Source: Hemibagrus wyckioides (taxonomy: Eukaryota > Chordata > Actinopteri > Siluriformes > Bagridae). Taken from it: a stretch of 64,000 bases of DNA. Position numbers and translations under genes: made by a program. Shown piece after piece: positions 15,501 through 31,565 of the stretch. The notes under the pieces are model-generated. The model did not search any database, was not told the DNA's origin, and saw only the letters and a list, made by a program, of their open reading frames with translations. The DNA lies in contig NC_080716.1 of assembly GCF_019097595.1 (NCBI RefSeq), positions 28,892,401-28,956,400 on the forward strand. The letters run 5' to 3'. Within the stretch, counting starts at the first letter, position 1. Each line of letters opens with the position of its first letter.

Positions 15501-17194
15501 TTAAAACTCATTTTCGCAAAAAAATCTACTTTATATAGAGTTTATTTCCAGAACCTGATAAACGCCATATTTACAAAAAAATTACCTGATTGTCGTTAGT
15601 GATTCTCCACATTGAGCACAATCTGAACATGTTTTGTCAAAAAAGCCGTCATTGTCCATCTTCAAGGCATCACGAGTTCACGTTTTACTGCGAAAGCCGA
15701 CAAGCGCCTTTGTCATTTGTGAGCAAAAACCGATAAGTCCATTTAGACAAATCAGAGCGCAGTATTCAGGTCAGCTGACCAGGCTGCTGGTCACTTCGAA
15801 AAGACGTGCTTGCTGAGAGGAGTTTCACCGAACCGGACTAAGTGAACGAGTATAGATCATTTTGATGGTCTTGATGAACCTGTGATATCTACTTCATGGC
15901 ATAAAAGGAAAAATAAAAGCTGAAACTTTTTCACGGAACATTGCTAAAGCAGCAGTTACAGTGGTGAGGGAAAAGCTCCCTGTATTGTGTGGAATCACAA
16001 CAACAAAGTTTGTCAGGCGTGTCTACATGGTCAGCTGAGGAGATTACATAATAATAAAGATTATTATTATTTTTACTGCTCTTTACCTAGACTACTTAAA
16101 CAATATTAAATAATGCAATTACAAAGCAAATACTTGGTTTTGTTTAACTCTGAAATGTAGAGTTATCTGTTTTTGCCCCAAAACAGACTTTTAATAAATA
16201 GAAAAAACATACTTTCAGTGAAGTTTAATTTTGTAAGTTACCTGTATTATTTTTAGTTATTATTACTAAATCATAATAACCCAACTCCAGTTTGATTGAT
16301 ATCACTTGGAATGCAGAATTAAAAAAAAAAAAAAAAACTGAAAATGAATAAAAACAGTTATCTATTTTTGCAAATAAATTCTTCATTTATAGTAAAAATC
16401 CAAGTCAAATGTAATGCTAAGGGAATTCTGTTTGATGCTGTTGATTGCATGTACAGCCATGTTGTGACATCAGGTTTGTTTTTCTCAGAGAACTCGGACA
16501 AGGTGAAATCTTGCCCCTGTTCCCGAGGTCGAGTTTTTCTCAGTTCATGAGTATAGTGGATTGAATTCAGAAGAATCATTTATCTTGTCTGAACTGATAA
16601 ACTGACATAGCATACGTCAGAATATCAAATTATAAACTCATCCCTGCTATCTAAATGCTAGGTCCGTTAAAATTAGTTCTATTAAATGTAAAAAGTAGCT
16701 TTATTCGTATAGGATATAGAGTTAGTTAGGCTTAACTAGAGCTGAACATAATGAGCTGATTCACTTTGCTAATAGAGTCATAAAGTAAGGAATAAAATCC
16801 CTCATGTTGTGCTGATATAGGAAAATAATCAACGATGGGATTCTTCATCTTATACCACAGAAATCTGCCAATTATTGTCTTTTCAGTAAAAAAAAATAAA
16901 CATTATGTTCTGCTTTTTTTCCGTTTAGCCAAACTTTTTTAATGTATGGATATTTTATCACTTACCACTAATGCTTCTTAAGAAACAGGATGCTTTACAA
17001 GTAACTTATGATGCTCTTTTGTGTTGATCAGGATTTCTGGAATTCCCAAGCTAGGAATGCTACGTGAAGGACTGAAACTCTTCATCAGGCACTTCCTGCT
17101 TCGGAGTGCACAGACGGAGGGATCGCCCCTCACCACGAGGGCCGAGATGGCCATCAAGGCCATGGAGGCAAATGACGCCAAGCTCAAACTGTAG
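6914..17194 (+). CDS. nom1: Nucleolar MIF4G domain-containing protein 1 (NOM1), complete
   Basis: Twelve coding exons join without a frame break: 6914-7858, 8040-8152, 8264-8401, 9779-9836, 11177-11503, 12510-12620, 13334-13492 (acceptor could be at 13328), 13726-13847, 13964-14096, 14744-14875, 15109-15218 and 17032-17194. The predicted 836 residues are close to human NOM1 (860). The N-terminus is Lys/Arg-rich. KVRF at residues 119-122 fits the RVxF motif through which NOM1 is known to bind protein phosphatase 1. A nearly pure Glu/Asp tract fills about residues 203-312. The MIF4G domain spans roughly residues 335-540 (starting [16 protein letters not shown]) and the MA3 domain about 630-750 ([16 protein letters not shown]). 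NOM1 acts in the nucleolus in 18S rRNA maturation and partners eIF4A3. Introns carry Tc1-like copies (8657-9311, 10149-10675), a Tigger-like element (11552-12261) and a dispersed repeat (12860-13140). Gene identity is very sure; single exon borders are less so. Confidence 0.97.
8657..9311 (+). mobile_element. Two joined Tc1-like remnants (copy B) in nom1 intron 3
   Basis: The left terminus TGATCAGGCATAACATTATG begins at about 8661. The element runs to about 8886, then restarts: the segment from GTGAATAATTCTGATTAGC repeats the same internal region (compare 8725-8885 with 8905-9075). The second part carries the subfamily mark GGACAAAGGATAAGTAAGG also found in the copy at 10149. The transposase start ([18 protein letters not shown]) is readable at 9081 onward, then is deleted to the C-terminal end. 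The right terminus ends near 9311. Confidence 0.88.
9477..9506. repeat. (TA)n microsatellite
   Basis: Perfect TA repeat in nom1 intron 3. Confidence 0.9.
10149..10675 (+). mobile_element. Tc1-like transposon remnant (copy C) in nom1 intron 4
   Basis: The left end ACACCGATCAGGCATAACG follows a TATA context consistent with TA insertion. The right end is CATAATGTTATGCCTGATCAG. The 5' transposase region is readable but interrupted. The middle of the transposase is deleted, joining the region after GAAGAAATTAATGCTGG to the C-terminal region (GGATCTAGTAGAGTCCATGC). It shares the AATTCTGATTAGCTCC variant with part of copy B. Confidence 0.9.
11552..12261. mobile_element. Tigger/pogo-like non-autonomous DNA element in nom1 intron 5
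   Basis: The element starts CAGTAGTCCCCCGTTTATCG, and its right end, read in reverse, starts CAGTAATCCCTC. It is flanked by TA on both sides (11550-11551 and 12262-12263), as expected for a Tc1/mariner-superfamily insertion. An AATCTGCGATA motif occurs near both ends in the same orientation. There is no transposase ORF. Assignment to Tigger/pogo rests on resemblance of the termini and the TA target, from memory of the family. Confidence 0.65.
12860..13140 (+). repeat. Dispersed repeat family copy (ATTGGTCAG...GGAAGGAGTCTCC)
   Basis: Contains TTCTGATTGGTCAG, then TATAGTAACAGCTCATTC, then TTATGGAAGGAGTCTCCA in order. The same ordered motifs recur at about 37255-37560, 39220-39580 (inverted), 42985-43170, 48660-49060, 51660-51960 (inverted) and 54925-55090. 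This is a mid-size, non-coding interspersed repeat. I do not know its formal name. Confidence 0.8.
15219..17031. other. nom1 intron 11, unexplained AT-rich sequence
   Basis: 1.8-kb intron with an A-run at about 16320-16337 and no recognisable mobile-element ends. The stretch 15440-16060 is of higher complexity and may be an old transposon remnant, but I could not name it. Confidence 0.4.
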
Positions 17195-17625
17195 AATACA
17201 AACTGTTTCTATGTGAGATTTGTGATGATGATTTTTAGTAATTTAACAGATTTTGTCCAGCAGGTGGCTCTTCAACCCAACTTTCTAGAACGCTCTTTAT
17301 TCCTTTTGCAGTATACAACATTTTTTTACTGGATGGAGCACTTCATGATAATCAGGGAGCTTCATCTGTGGAAATAAGGAAAAAATATATATATCACTTG
17401 TTGGATTAACAACACTGAATATGCTTGAGCATTTTATAATCTGGGAGACAGTGAACATTCATCTCAGTACTGATGGTAAAGGACAAAGTGCATGAGTTTC
17501 AGAAAATGACAAGGACTTATTCAATAGGTGTCAAGTTTTGTAGTCTTTTGAATAAAACCCTTAACAAATGCTTTATAAAAGTATGTGACATTTTGTGAAA
17601 TTAATAAAGCAGGCTGGGTGAAGAA
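17195..17625 (+). terminator. nom1 3' UTR with two AATAAA signals
   Basis: AATAAA occurs at 17551-17556 and again at 17603-17608 after the nom1 stop codon. Either could direct polyadenylation, giving a 3' UTR of about 380-430 bases. Confidence 0.6.
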
Positions 17626-18084
17626 AGAGAGACGAAAAAGAAGGGAGGTTGTATGTAAAACTGTTCAAAAAACAACTTGTATACTTTAAAAAGATATACA
17701 AGGATTGGCACAGCTAGCTGTTATGAAGTAACTTGGCAAGAGTTTCAGGAGGACTTTCAAGCAAAATACATAAACGTTCAAAAAAATCTTAACTGATAAA
17801 CGCTAGCTAGGAAGTTACGAGAAGCTAACAAGATATCCCCAGAGAGGAAATAAGCTGGGGAAACATTTAATTTTTAGCATTGTGTGTCTGAAATGATTAT
17901 AAAGGCTGAAGCTAAGGTTATCTATGATGTAAAGAACCCAACCCTCACGCGCCACGGCTCGCACACGTGGTCTGCTAACACTGACCCGCGGAATCATAAT
18001 TTTTCCGTGTATACTGTGGATGGGGGAGAAAGAAAAGAAAGAAACGTCGATGGTGTTGTGTGTTCAGGGGTGAAATATAGTCGC
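17626..18084. other. Intergenic, nothing recognised
   Basis: Unique-looking sequence downstream of nom1. No ORF with family features and no named repeat seen. Confidence 0.4.
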
Positions 18085-18300
18085 TCAGCTCCCGGACGTG
18101 AATGACGCCGGTGCATAGCAGAGGCTCGCCGCTACATTCGAGGCCAGCTCCTGATTAATTAGCAACATTAGCATTGGCGCGGGCACAGAGCGGTCAGAGC
18201 GTGTGAGCGGGTCATCCGGGGTCAAAAGCTCTGAGGAGATGTTTCTCCTTTCAGCAGCCTTCTCTGCCTGCACTGGTGTTTGGGGGTTAACATAAAATAA
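18085..18300. promoter_or_regulatory. Candidate regulatory block between nom1 and mnx1
   Basis: Repeat-free, mixed GC content, with CTGATTAATTAGCAACATTA (homeodomain-type TAATTA) in the middle. Its composition differs from the AT-rich surroundings. Conservation was not testable. Confidence 0.3.
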
Positions 18301-18859
18301 AGACATTTAGTTTGAGGAAAAGGGACTCATTTTTAATGAAACAACACCCTATCATAAACCTAATGTCTAATGGTTTCTAATAGATTTGAATGTGTTTCTG
18401 TTGGTGTGTAATAGATATTGGGGGGGGGTTAATGGATTTATGCCACATAGGGACATTATTATGATTTAGATACCTTCAAGTCTTAACTTTTTACACAGGC
18501 CATTTTCTTTGGCTTCATGTTTCATTTTAGATCAATTTTCCATCTAATTTTCTTGAGCAATTTTAGTTATTTTCAGGTGAAGTGTTCACATGGAGGGCAT
18601 TTACTTTTGTTTTTCTTATTTATTTCCACATGATTAATTGATTTTCACACAGGATTATCGTGAATAATGTTTTTTTTTTTTTTTCCGTGTTACAAATTAA
18701 CAACAATTTAACAAGTCTTAAATAATGTCCGATAATTTACTCCGGACTGTTATAAAACTCACACGCTAGAGACTCCTTACAGAAAACTTCACTATATCCA
18801 CACGCTTTAAATCTGTTTATATGAAGCATCCATTGTACAAATTCCTGTCTGTGAGTTGT
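18301..18859. other. Intergenic, AT-rich
   Basis: AT-rich sequence with short homopolymer runs (G-run about 18420-18428, T-run about 18668-18684). No gene seen. Confidence 0.4.
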
Positions 18860-19200
18860 TACTATAGAAACATTTACATACATTTACATTTCTGGCGTTT
18901 GTCATATGCTCTTATCCAGAGCGACATACAAAAGTGCCTAGTTTTTATTATTATTTTTTTTAAATATGTACATATAACAAGGAAAATAAGAGCTAGTTTA
19001 AGTGCTTCAGGAAGAGGTAGGTCTTCAGTCGTCGCTTGAAGATGGTCAGTGACTCGGCTGTACGGATATCTAGGGAAGTTCATTCCACCACCTCGGTGCC
19101 AGAACAGAGAAGAGTCTAGCTGTATACCTGCCTTTTACCCTGAGACACACTGGGACCAGTCGAGCAGTGCTAGTGGATCTGAGGGAGCGAGGAACAATAA
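18860..19200 (+). repeat. Fish dispersed repeat with TTATCCAGAGCGAC motif
   Basis: It begins with TACATTTACATTTCTGGCG and CTCTTATCCAGAGCGACATA, then continues with GAAGAGGTAGGTCTTCAGTC and TTCATTCCACCACCTCGGTG. These phrases recur across teleost genomes in a widespread interspersed element. I cannot assign it to a class from this copy alone. Confidence 0.7.
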
Positions 19201-20004
19201 CATATTAGATTAATATACACATGTGAATCACCTAATGCTGTTATAAAAATCTAGAATTATTCATCACCTTTTGACCAATCAGAATTAAACACCACTGTGA
19301 TGTAAATAGTAAAATCGGTAGTTAATATAGCAGTTTTTCAACATTAGCCCCTTGTTAGTTTTTTAAAATATCCTTCTATCCTTAACTTCTATTCTATGTT
19401 ACCTGCTTCCTGTGCCTCGTTAATAGATCCTGGTTCTGGAAGACACTTTAATTGTGCTCCTAATCCACCGCTGTCTTAAACACAATGAAATGAATAAAGG
19501 ACTGTATTCAGAGCAGAATTTTACAATGCTCCAAAGATGCTGGGCTGTTCTAAGGAGCAAGTTAAAGTAAATGAACGATAATTACATTTAATTACACTAA
19601 TATATGACTGACAGGTTTGGGGTAATAAAGAAGATGTACCAAAAGATTAAGCAAATTATGTGCTAACAGGAAGTTCAGGTGGATTTAACAAACAATGTGT
19701 TACATTAAAGGTCACATATTTGTAACTGATTTATGTTTATGTATTTTGTGTGTTTTTTTATTTCTTGTACTAAAGTACAGCGCTTTGGTCAATAAACATC
19801 ATTTAAAATGGGCTTTATTAATAAGTCTTACTTATTTACATTCTCTCATTAAATACAGCACTAAAAAGTTACTAATGAGGATAGATGTTTACTGTATCTG
19901 CTTCTTCTATGTACATAATAGCTATGAAAAATGTCTGGGAACATATAGATTCTTATTTACACTTCTTCTTGTAGTAACAAACCTGCTATTAGCATCTCCA
20001 AGTG

Positions 20005-20480
20005 TAAGAACAATTCAATTCAACTTTATTTGTTCAACACAAATGGACAATGGACATTGTCCCAAAGCAGCTTTACAGAACATAAGAAACATAGTACCAA
20101 GATTAATGTTAGACAAATTCATCCCTGGTGAGCAAGCCTGAGGCGACTGTGGCAAGAAAAAACTCCCTTAGATGGTAAGAGGAAGAAACTTTGAGAGGAA
20201 CCAGTCTCAAAAGGGAAGACCAGCTTCATTCTTTTGCATTAACCAAATTCTACAGTGCTTGAGTCTTTCATTTCAGCTGGATGTGGTAGAATTGAACCGA
20301 GGAATTGCTGCTGTAATAATAAACACTGTCCTGTGTTCATACCAGGACTCTTGGCCACTTGGTACTGTCTGTCTTTATTCATCTATATCTGGTGTCACGT
20401 AGGAGAGGACAGGATTCCTCGTAAGGTTTCTTCCTCGGGGAGATTTTCCTCAATACTGTTGCATCTGGCTTGTTCCTTAT
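20005..20480 (+). repeat. Fish dispersed repeat (CAATTCAACTTTATTTG type)
   Basis: Starts with AATTCAATTCAACTTTATTT, then CCCAAAGCAGCTTTACAGAA, GAGGCGACTGTGGCAAG and GAGAGGAACCAGTCTCAAAA. This is a well-known string of motifs in teleost interspersed repeats. The copy is decayed and non-coding. Confidence 0.7.
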
Positions 20481-20714
20481 GGGTCTCAATTTACATCCAG
20501 CTTTCTATAAATGTGTTTTGTGACACTAAATTGAGCTTCTTGCTATTCCCATAGCAGTATTATTTACATTACTACAGGAAAGATATAATTCATAGAAACT
20601 TTTTAGAATAATGGGGAATCCATTTCTAAATAAAATCATCATGAGGATCATGCATTGACTGTATGATTTTGTTGTTGTTGTTGTTGTTGTTGCTCAACTG
20701 ATCAAGTGTAATCA

Positions 20715-20900
20715 GAGGTGTCAGCAGATCAAACAGCCTCGCAGTGACGCGTCTTTGTTTTTCTCACCATCTCGCAGAGGGAGTCTAGGCCATCTCACGC
20801 AGATGGGCCACATTTCCGCGTCTTTGACAAAGCCAACATTGTCACCGTGTGTGAACGGAAACACAGTAACGGCAGGCCGGCCCACTAAGATACACACAGG
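20715..20900. promoter_or_regulatory. Candidate regulatory block between nom1 and mnx1
   Basis: GC-balanced, repeat-free block (CAGTGACGCGTCTTTG to GTGAACGGAAACACAG) within AT-rich DNA. It follows a short (TTG)n tract at about 20671-20690. Function is inferred only from composition and location. Confidence 0.25.
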
Positions 20901-22630
20901 TGACCGGAGAGAGAAAGAGCGTGAGTGCTGTGTGGCTGCGTATGTGTTTATCTACGTGACTGTGTGTGTGTGGGGATCACACCTTCATCTGTTGGTGACC
21001 TCTTTATGACCCTGTAATAGGAAGGAAATGTGGCTGATAGCTGATCACTATCAGACAGAGTGTGTATTTGCGGGAAATAGATCATTGTATGCATACAAAT
21101 AGTGTTTTGATGTATTTTTGTTCGATTCTACCAATACCAAAACTCTTAAAGTTTGTATGACTAAATTCAGTCAGGTGACATTTATCAGTCCCTCCCCCCA
21201 AAAAACCTAATCATAAGCTAATATTAACGAACAATCAGAGTCTTTACGTAATTCTTGCTGTAATCTCATTTACTGTATGGTGCATGTAAGAGATGGAGGT
21301 CAGGAAAAGTTCAGTGTCTGGTTAATGTCTAGTGTTTAAAAAAAAAAAAAAAGTGTGTGTGTGTGTGATTTGGGGGGGGGTCCAGTACATTGTTTTATCA
21401 GTGCTGGTTTCTGTGTTTCAGGATGAATCATTAAGGTGTGACCACATTTTGTGTTTCATTCATTTATCAGTAAAAGACGATTCTTTATGTATTCTATTCA
21501 AAACTATGAAAAGATTATTTACATGTGTAACTCATTCACAGTTAACAGGAATGTGAGGTAATGGCTGCCCATGATTCAGTAATTAAATGATTTATTTTTC
21601 CTTTTTCCTCTTATTTCAACACATTTAACGTAATATAATTTCTGACAAATAAGCATTACTAATTAACCACATTTTTTATTCTGATTTAAAATGATGAAAT
21701 ACGAAAGCAGTCGACTTGACCAACATGGTTCTACTGGCTACAGTCAATATTAGCACATGATTAATCCTTTAGGAACTTTCAGATAGTTTGAACTTTATTA
21801 AGAGTATAGAAATCTATAAAGGTCCTTTATCTCCATAGTTGGATGCTGTTTGTTCATTTTACAGCTTCTCAAGACCCAATGAGTTTAAAAAACCCCACTT
21901 TGGCTTTAGCTATCGTGTGTAATCAACAAAAAAAAGCATTGTCCTTAAATGTGTATAGGTAAAATTGAAGGCTTTCTGTTTGGGGGTTTCTTTTAGTTAT
22001 TGTGGTTACTATCAGGTGTCAGGAAATCACTAAACTGTGCCTGACTCTTGGACCTCTTGGACATATTGGACCAAAACTGAAAGCAGATCCATCCATTTAC
22101 CGTTCACCTGCTGTCTATTCACCTACTGAACACTGAGTTAATGTTTCCATCTTTGATTTGATTTTGGACTCTTATCTGCAGCTGGGAAAACCTGGGCTTT
22201 GTGGGGAAATTGGGCTTCAGATCAATAACCAGTGCTTCATAAGGCCAGCTGGGACATGCATAACGCTGATTGTCCTGCTTATTTGAACAATCTGAGAAAT
22301 GAATGGCCATTCAATGTGACAGATGTGAATCCTGTAGAACATGTTAATGGCGTTCGTTGTGATATATGTGGTGCCATTTTTTTTCCAATAGAGAAATCCT
22401 ATCTCATCTTACCTGTAAAGCGTATGACATTGATTTTTAGTTGTTTATGTACAGTATAAAAATCATTTTATTACGCATCTTTTCTCTTTTAAATCATCAT
22501 GTTCCTTTCTTTTGTTCAGCTGTGCTCTGTTCAATAGTTAAACCTAGTTCTGTTATACCCACCAGGATATTTCCCACCCTTTTGTGTTCCATGATGTTCT
22601 GTTCCTGTTGCACTGTACTGGTAACCCTAA
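20901..22630. other. Intergenic, AT-rich, no gene seen
   Basis: Short A-, G- and TG-runs occur near 21337-21375. No ORF with recognisable domains. I see no named repeat. Confidence 0.4.
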
Positions 22631-22684
22631 GCTAGATAGATAGATAGCTAGCTAGCTAGCTAGCTAGCTAGCTAGCTAGCTAGC

Positions 22685-22730
<46 letters not shown>
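22631..22730. repeat. (GATA)n(GCTA)n microsatellite
   Basis: Compound tetranucleotide repeat: GATA, GCTA, then GATA. It is followed by ACTTTATTGATCCCAAGGAA, a tail often seen at the end of fish retroelement copies next to such repeats, so this may mark the 3' end of an old insertion. Confidence 0.85.
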
Positions 22731-23229
22731 CTTTATTGATCCCAAGGAAATTCAAACATTCAGTACCCCACACATTCTACCTTGCTGTTCTACCCAATTA
22801 CATTCTACTATTCCATTAAATTGTATTGTTGCACTCTGTTATGTTAAATTTTGTTGTTACACTCTCTTAAGTTACACCTTACGGTACATTGTTATGTTAT
22901 GCTTTATTGTTACTCTCTGTTAAGACATACTATTCTGCCTCGTTTTCCTACCCCTGTTATGTCAGAATTTGTTATACCTGGTAATTTTACACGCATTCAC
23001 CCTTTTATATTAAACTTTGTTTCTGTCTGCTACGTTAAACACTTCCACTCTGTCATATTATGCTTTTATATTATTACTCACCATTATGTCACATAGGTAC
23101 ACATACAAGATATAACGTGAAAATATTCATCTCATATCACTAATTCATTCCAAAGAGTAATAAAATAGTTTCACCATAATGCTATTAACATTTTTAGAGG
23201 TCCAAATGTTACCCCATACAATGAATGAT

Positions 23230-23990
23230 CCTTTAAGGATGAATCCAAACAATAAACGAATCGCAAAGTTGGAGAAGATAATGGCTCTCTTTTTGAAAAT
23301 GGAAGTAAGGTGGACTTCTCTAAGATAACATATCTCAGTGTTCTAGGTTGGTGAAATCGATAAGTTCATAGAGTGCTTTAATTCAAGCTGATGGCTATGA
23401 AGAAACTCCTTTAAAAATGCTTAACCGATATAGTGTGAAAGTGGCTCAACAGGCTGATTACTCAGGCATGGAAAAACCTCCTGTAAGCCTGAGGATCAAA
23501 GTCAGCCAACGCTCTTAAGTCATGCTCTGTATGCGCAACGGAGACGAGTGCCATAAACCAATCTCCTCCAATTAGCTCAGGACAAAATTAGAGGCACTTA
23601 ACGTCCGACCGGATCGTTTCTCTCCAGCTGCATGCCGATGAAACCACAGGGTGGTGATTATATTTAAATTGGCTCTAATTGAGTCTAAGGAGGGCTTCTT
23701 GGCAAAAAAAGAGCAGATAGATCACTGGGTTTATTAGCTTGTATTAATAGAAGAGGAAATGCTCTCTCTGCTGAGAAATTGACTCGAAAGTCCCATTAAA
23801 GTGAGCAGCCGTGTAGGACTGCAGAGCCATTGCCTTCTCCTGTTCATCATTTTCTTTTCACGTTCGTCTTAAGTGAAAAAGTCCTCCAGAGCTCTTAATC
23901 GAAGATCATTTATCTGCTGTGTGTCCTCAAGGGTAGATTAATGAAAATGATAGTGCAAAGCTTTTCTAGCCAAGATGGATTTGTTTACAT
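23230..23990. promoter_or_regulatory. Candidate conserved non-coding block 3' of mnx1
   Basis: About 760 bases free of simple repeats with dense developmental-type motifs: CTCCAATTAGCTCAGG, TTAAATTGGCTCTAATTGAG, GGGTTTATTAGCTTGTATTA and GTAGATTAATGAAAATG. The texture differs strongly from the surrounding microsatellite-rich DNA and is typical of enhancers near homeobox genes. Known family context: MNX1 lies in a block rich in conserved non-coding elements. The assignment here is inference. Confidence 0.45.
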
Positions 23991-24005
23991 GGAAGAGTTC
24001 AGTGG

Positions 24006-24006
<1 letters not shown>

Positions 24007-24074
<68 letters not shown>
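24007..24074. repeat. (ATA)n microsatellite
   Basis: Perfect ATA trinucleotide repeat. Confidence 0.95.
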
Positions 24075-24179
24075 TATAATATATAATTTTTGCTTTTTAA
24101 CCTATCATATATTTTGATATTAACAAGCTACAAACCTGGATACTTTTTATTATTTTATGATTTTGGTGATGCATCAGAT

Positions 24180-25400
24180 TATTCATTGTACAATGATATC
24201 ATTTAGGAGTCGAGTCCTTACATAGCGTATGAAACAACAGTCTTTTGGGTGTTCTGTATTCCGGTATACAGTAGGTCTCATTTTGGGTATCATCTTCCCC
24301 TATATAGTCCACTGTATGGTATTATATACTGGACTTTCACACCCTATGTTGCACTGCATGTCCTTTATAGAACATTTTTTTGGTAATTCAGCTACATAGT
24401 GTCTAAGTAGATACAAAACAATAGCTTTCTGCACCCTACATAGTGAACTATGTCCAGTATGGAACTCAGTTAGCTTGCCCCAACCTTTGGGTTTGGAGGC
24501 TTGTTTCCTGCCTCCACCCTGTGTGCACGTTCTCTCCTTTAGGAGTTTCCTCCATGTTGTCTGGCTATCTGCTAACTGTTGTCTGGTTGTCTGGGAAGTG
24601 GTAGCTTAGTGGTTAAGGTATCCGAAGGTTGTGAGTTTGAATCCTAGGACCTCCAAGCTGCCACTGCTGGGCCCCTGAGCAAAGCCCTTAACCTTGAAAT
24701 GTATAAAATGTGATAAAAATCTAAGTCGCTCTGGATAAGGGTGTCTGCGAAATGACAGAAATGTAAATATCTCCCCAAAGACATTTTGGTTGGCTACAAT
24801 CTTGTGAAATAATGGCTTTTTACCATATACAGTGCATTCTGTATAATGCACCAGGTCCAATTTGGCACAATCTTGGGATTCAACTTATTATATACAGTAC
24901 ATGCACTCTGCTGGGCACAAAACAGTAGACTTGTGTAGTGTCGAATGTGGAATTGTTTGGGAAATCTCTACATGGAGTATGAAATAATGGTGCTTTGCAG
25001 CCTACATAGTGCCTTAGGTCCAATCTGAGTCTCATTTGAGATGTAATGCCCTATATGCTTACATAGTGTATAAAATAATAGTGCACTAGATCTGTTTACA
25101 CACTATTAAGTGCATTATGTGTAATGTGGGAATTGAATTATGCATATACAGTGTAGAATAATGACATTTCGCATGCTATGTGATCTCCAATCTGAGTCTC
25201 ATTTGGACTCCTTTGGTGTTATCTATGATGTTCCACATCCTGTGTATTGCACTGTTTCAATGTGGAACTCACTTAGGATGAGCTTGGATAAAAAATAATG
25301 TATGTTGTTTATGTATATACTGCATATTTATTTTTCTAGACATATGTAGTGCTCTTGATATCCAATGCAGTGAACATTTTGGGATTCATCAGATCAGACC
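24180..25400. repeat. Degenerate array of CTACATAGTGCACTATGT-type units
   Basis: Phrases such as CCTACATAGTGAACTATGTC, ATATACAGTGCATTCTG and TTACATAGTGTATAAAATAA recur every 50-150 bases with heavy divergence, interrupted by a SINE-like copy at 24594-24770. The same kind of unit resumes at 26100-27160, next to the mnx1 3' end. It is non-coding. Confidence 0.65.
24594..24770 (+). mobile_element. tRNA-derived SINE-like element
   Basis: A box A-like segment (TAGCTTAGTGGTTAAGG, about 24603) is followed about 25 bases later by a box B-like segment (GGTTGTGAGTTTGAATCC). The body contains TGGGCCCCTGAGCAAAGCCC and the tail GTCGCTCTGGATAAGGGTGT ending AATGTAAAT. This is the layout of teleost tRNA-derived SINEs. 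Confidence 0.8.
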
Positions 25401-25454
25401 CATTGTGTCCATTTGTTCTAACCTCTTACTGTTGATTCATCTCTCTGTAAGGAT

Positions 25455-25740
25455 TTTCATGTTTCGTATTCGCGTTATAAATAGCCGATGCTTTATGCTC
25501 TGAACTGCGCAGTGTGCTGACGGATGAGGAGTCGTTCAGAGGTTTTATTATTGCCTCTGCATTGCTGAGCTGGTGTGAAATGTTTCAGCCACACATTTGC
25601 ACGGATTCGTGAGCTCTATATACAGAGATTCCCATGACCCGGCCAGGTCACACACAACACACACTCCTAGCACCAGTCTAGGCCATGTCTGCTGAACAAC
25701 ACAAGACCTCATTGATGGAAGATTTCATCTGCATGGTGTA
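25455..25740. promoter_or_regulatory. Candidate regulatory block 3' of mnx1
   Basis: Repeat-free block (TTATAAATAGCCGATGC to GGAAGATTTCATCTGC) with balanced base content between two repeat-rich regions. The evidence is compositional only. Confidence 0.25.
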
Positions 25741-26099
25741 ACGTTCTCAAATGTAAACAAAACTTCGTTGTTGTTGTTTTTTTTTTTTTTTTACAAAAAA
25801 GAACAATTTATTTGCATTTATTTAGCCTCCATGCAATTGTAAAGCCTTTTATTTTATAAATACAATATAGAAAAATAAACACATTTCCACACATAAACAC
25901 TGTGACATGGATATTGACTTTTTTTTTTTTAAAACACAACACAGATGTTTTAGAAAGGTTAGGGTCAAGTGATAAAATATGAAGACAGTTAAAACAATGA
26001 ATTTCTGTTACCTCATTTTGAGGTATTCAAAAAAAAAATAAAAATCACATGCTTTTATAACCATTCCTGCAGTCTCTACTAGGTTTAGACTGTGTGTCA

Positions 26100-27160
26100 A
26101 AATCTATTAAAAGGTGAAAATGATTTCATACTGGTTGTATCCCAAATGCCTGTCGACTCTTTCTTAAGTGCACTACAGGAGATGTGAAACAAAACCTTCC
26201 TTGTAGTGCGCTATATGCTTCATATGGGAGACATTTACGATTTAGCTTAAAATAACTAAGTGTCACATTGCTCCCTGGTGCCTAATTAGTATGTATGAAG
26301 TGATGGCTTCCGGAAAATCTGTGCACTAGACAGGGTATGAAAAGGTTGTCTTTGTGTCCTACAGATTTAAAATTAGCATTGGAAGCTTTTTTATGAGCAA
26401 TGTCATAGAAGATTTCCTTAAGAGCCATTTTTTGGTTCCCTTTTGCTTGAAAATTCTTCAACCATTTCTATTGTTTATTGCATAAAACACTTCATAAACA
26501 TTTCACACCACCAAGATCCTTTCAAAGGGTTCTCCAGGAACTAAAAGAATTGTTCTTTGATGGTATCCTTCGTAAAAAGGTAGAATCTTTATGAGTATAA
26601 CTTAAAAGATAAAAAAAAGAAATTGCTTCCTTATATGTCGTACACTATATCCTTATTTGGGATTCATCTTCTAGCTGCATATATAACTAAACAACATGGA
26701 CTGATGGCTTCTACACCCTCCCTAGAGCACTAGATGTCCAATACAGAGGCAGAGTGCACTTGGAAGGGTATGAAATGGTGGACTCTGTGTCCTACCTCCT
26801 TGTAATTAAATGTTTTTAAACAGCAATACAATAGACGTTTTCCTTAAGAACCTTTTGTGGTTCCCTGAAAACCTTTTCCTTCATGATTCTTCAGCCATTT
26901 TTTTATTCTTTCTGCAATAAACCTAATGAGTATTATCTGCCAAAATGAGTTTTTCACTTAATGGTGTTTAAATCTCAGTCAATCAAAAGGAGCTTCAGGA
27001 AGGAAAACAATGGTCATCGCTTTAAAGAGCCTTTTGGGACAGAGTATTTCAGAGAAGTTTTCAAGGTAGAACCTATAAACGTACTTGGAGTAATGGCTTC
27101 TACACCCTATGTAGTGCACTATGTGTCCAATACAGGGGTGAGTTAGGATTCAGTCCACGT
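26100..27160. repeat. Second block of degenerate CTATGTAGTGCACTATG units
   Basis: Contains CACCCTATGTAGTGCACTAT, CACCCTCCCTAGAGCACTAG and GTGCGCTATATGCTTCATA style units, diverged copies of the phrases at 24180-25400. It ends about 140 bases before the mnx1 stop codon, so the mnx1 3' UTR probably runs into it. Confidence 0.6.
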
Positions 27161-27298
27161 CTCACTCTCCTTAAGTGTGTATCTATACCGTCAGTCTATA
27201 CCATCAAGTCCCTGGAAAGCACTGCGGAATGGGAGAACACACATGCAGGTTTTCCTCCAATGGAGCGTTCGCTGATGGATGCGGAAAGACTCGAGGTC

Positions 27299-31468
<4,170 letters not shown>

Positions 31469-31565
31469 GTGGCCCACACGGATCTCCAGCCGTCCTCTGG
31501 ACTTACATGTGTGTGTAGGTGTGTGTGTGTGCAAGTGTGTGTTGGTGTATGTGAGCAGCTTCCTC

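Noticed and set aside
22119..22459. Short frames on both strands near 22.2 kb
   Set aside because: No family resemblance, no splice signals in a consistent model, AT-rich intergenic DNA.
24603..24645. Possible tRNA gene
   Set aside because: Box A and B are present, but no cloverleaf can be formed and the flanks match a SINE body and tail.
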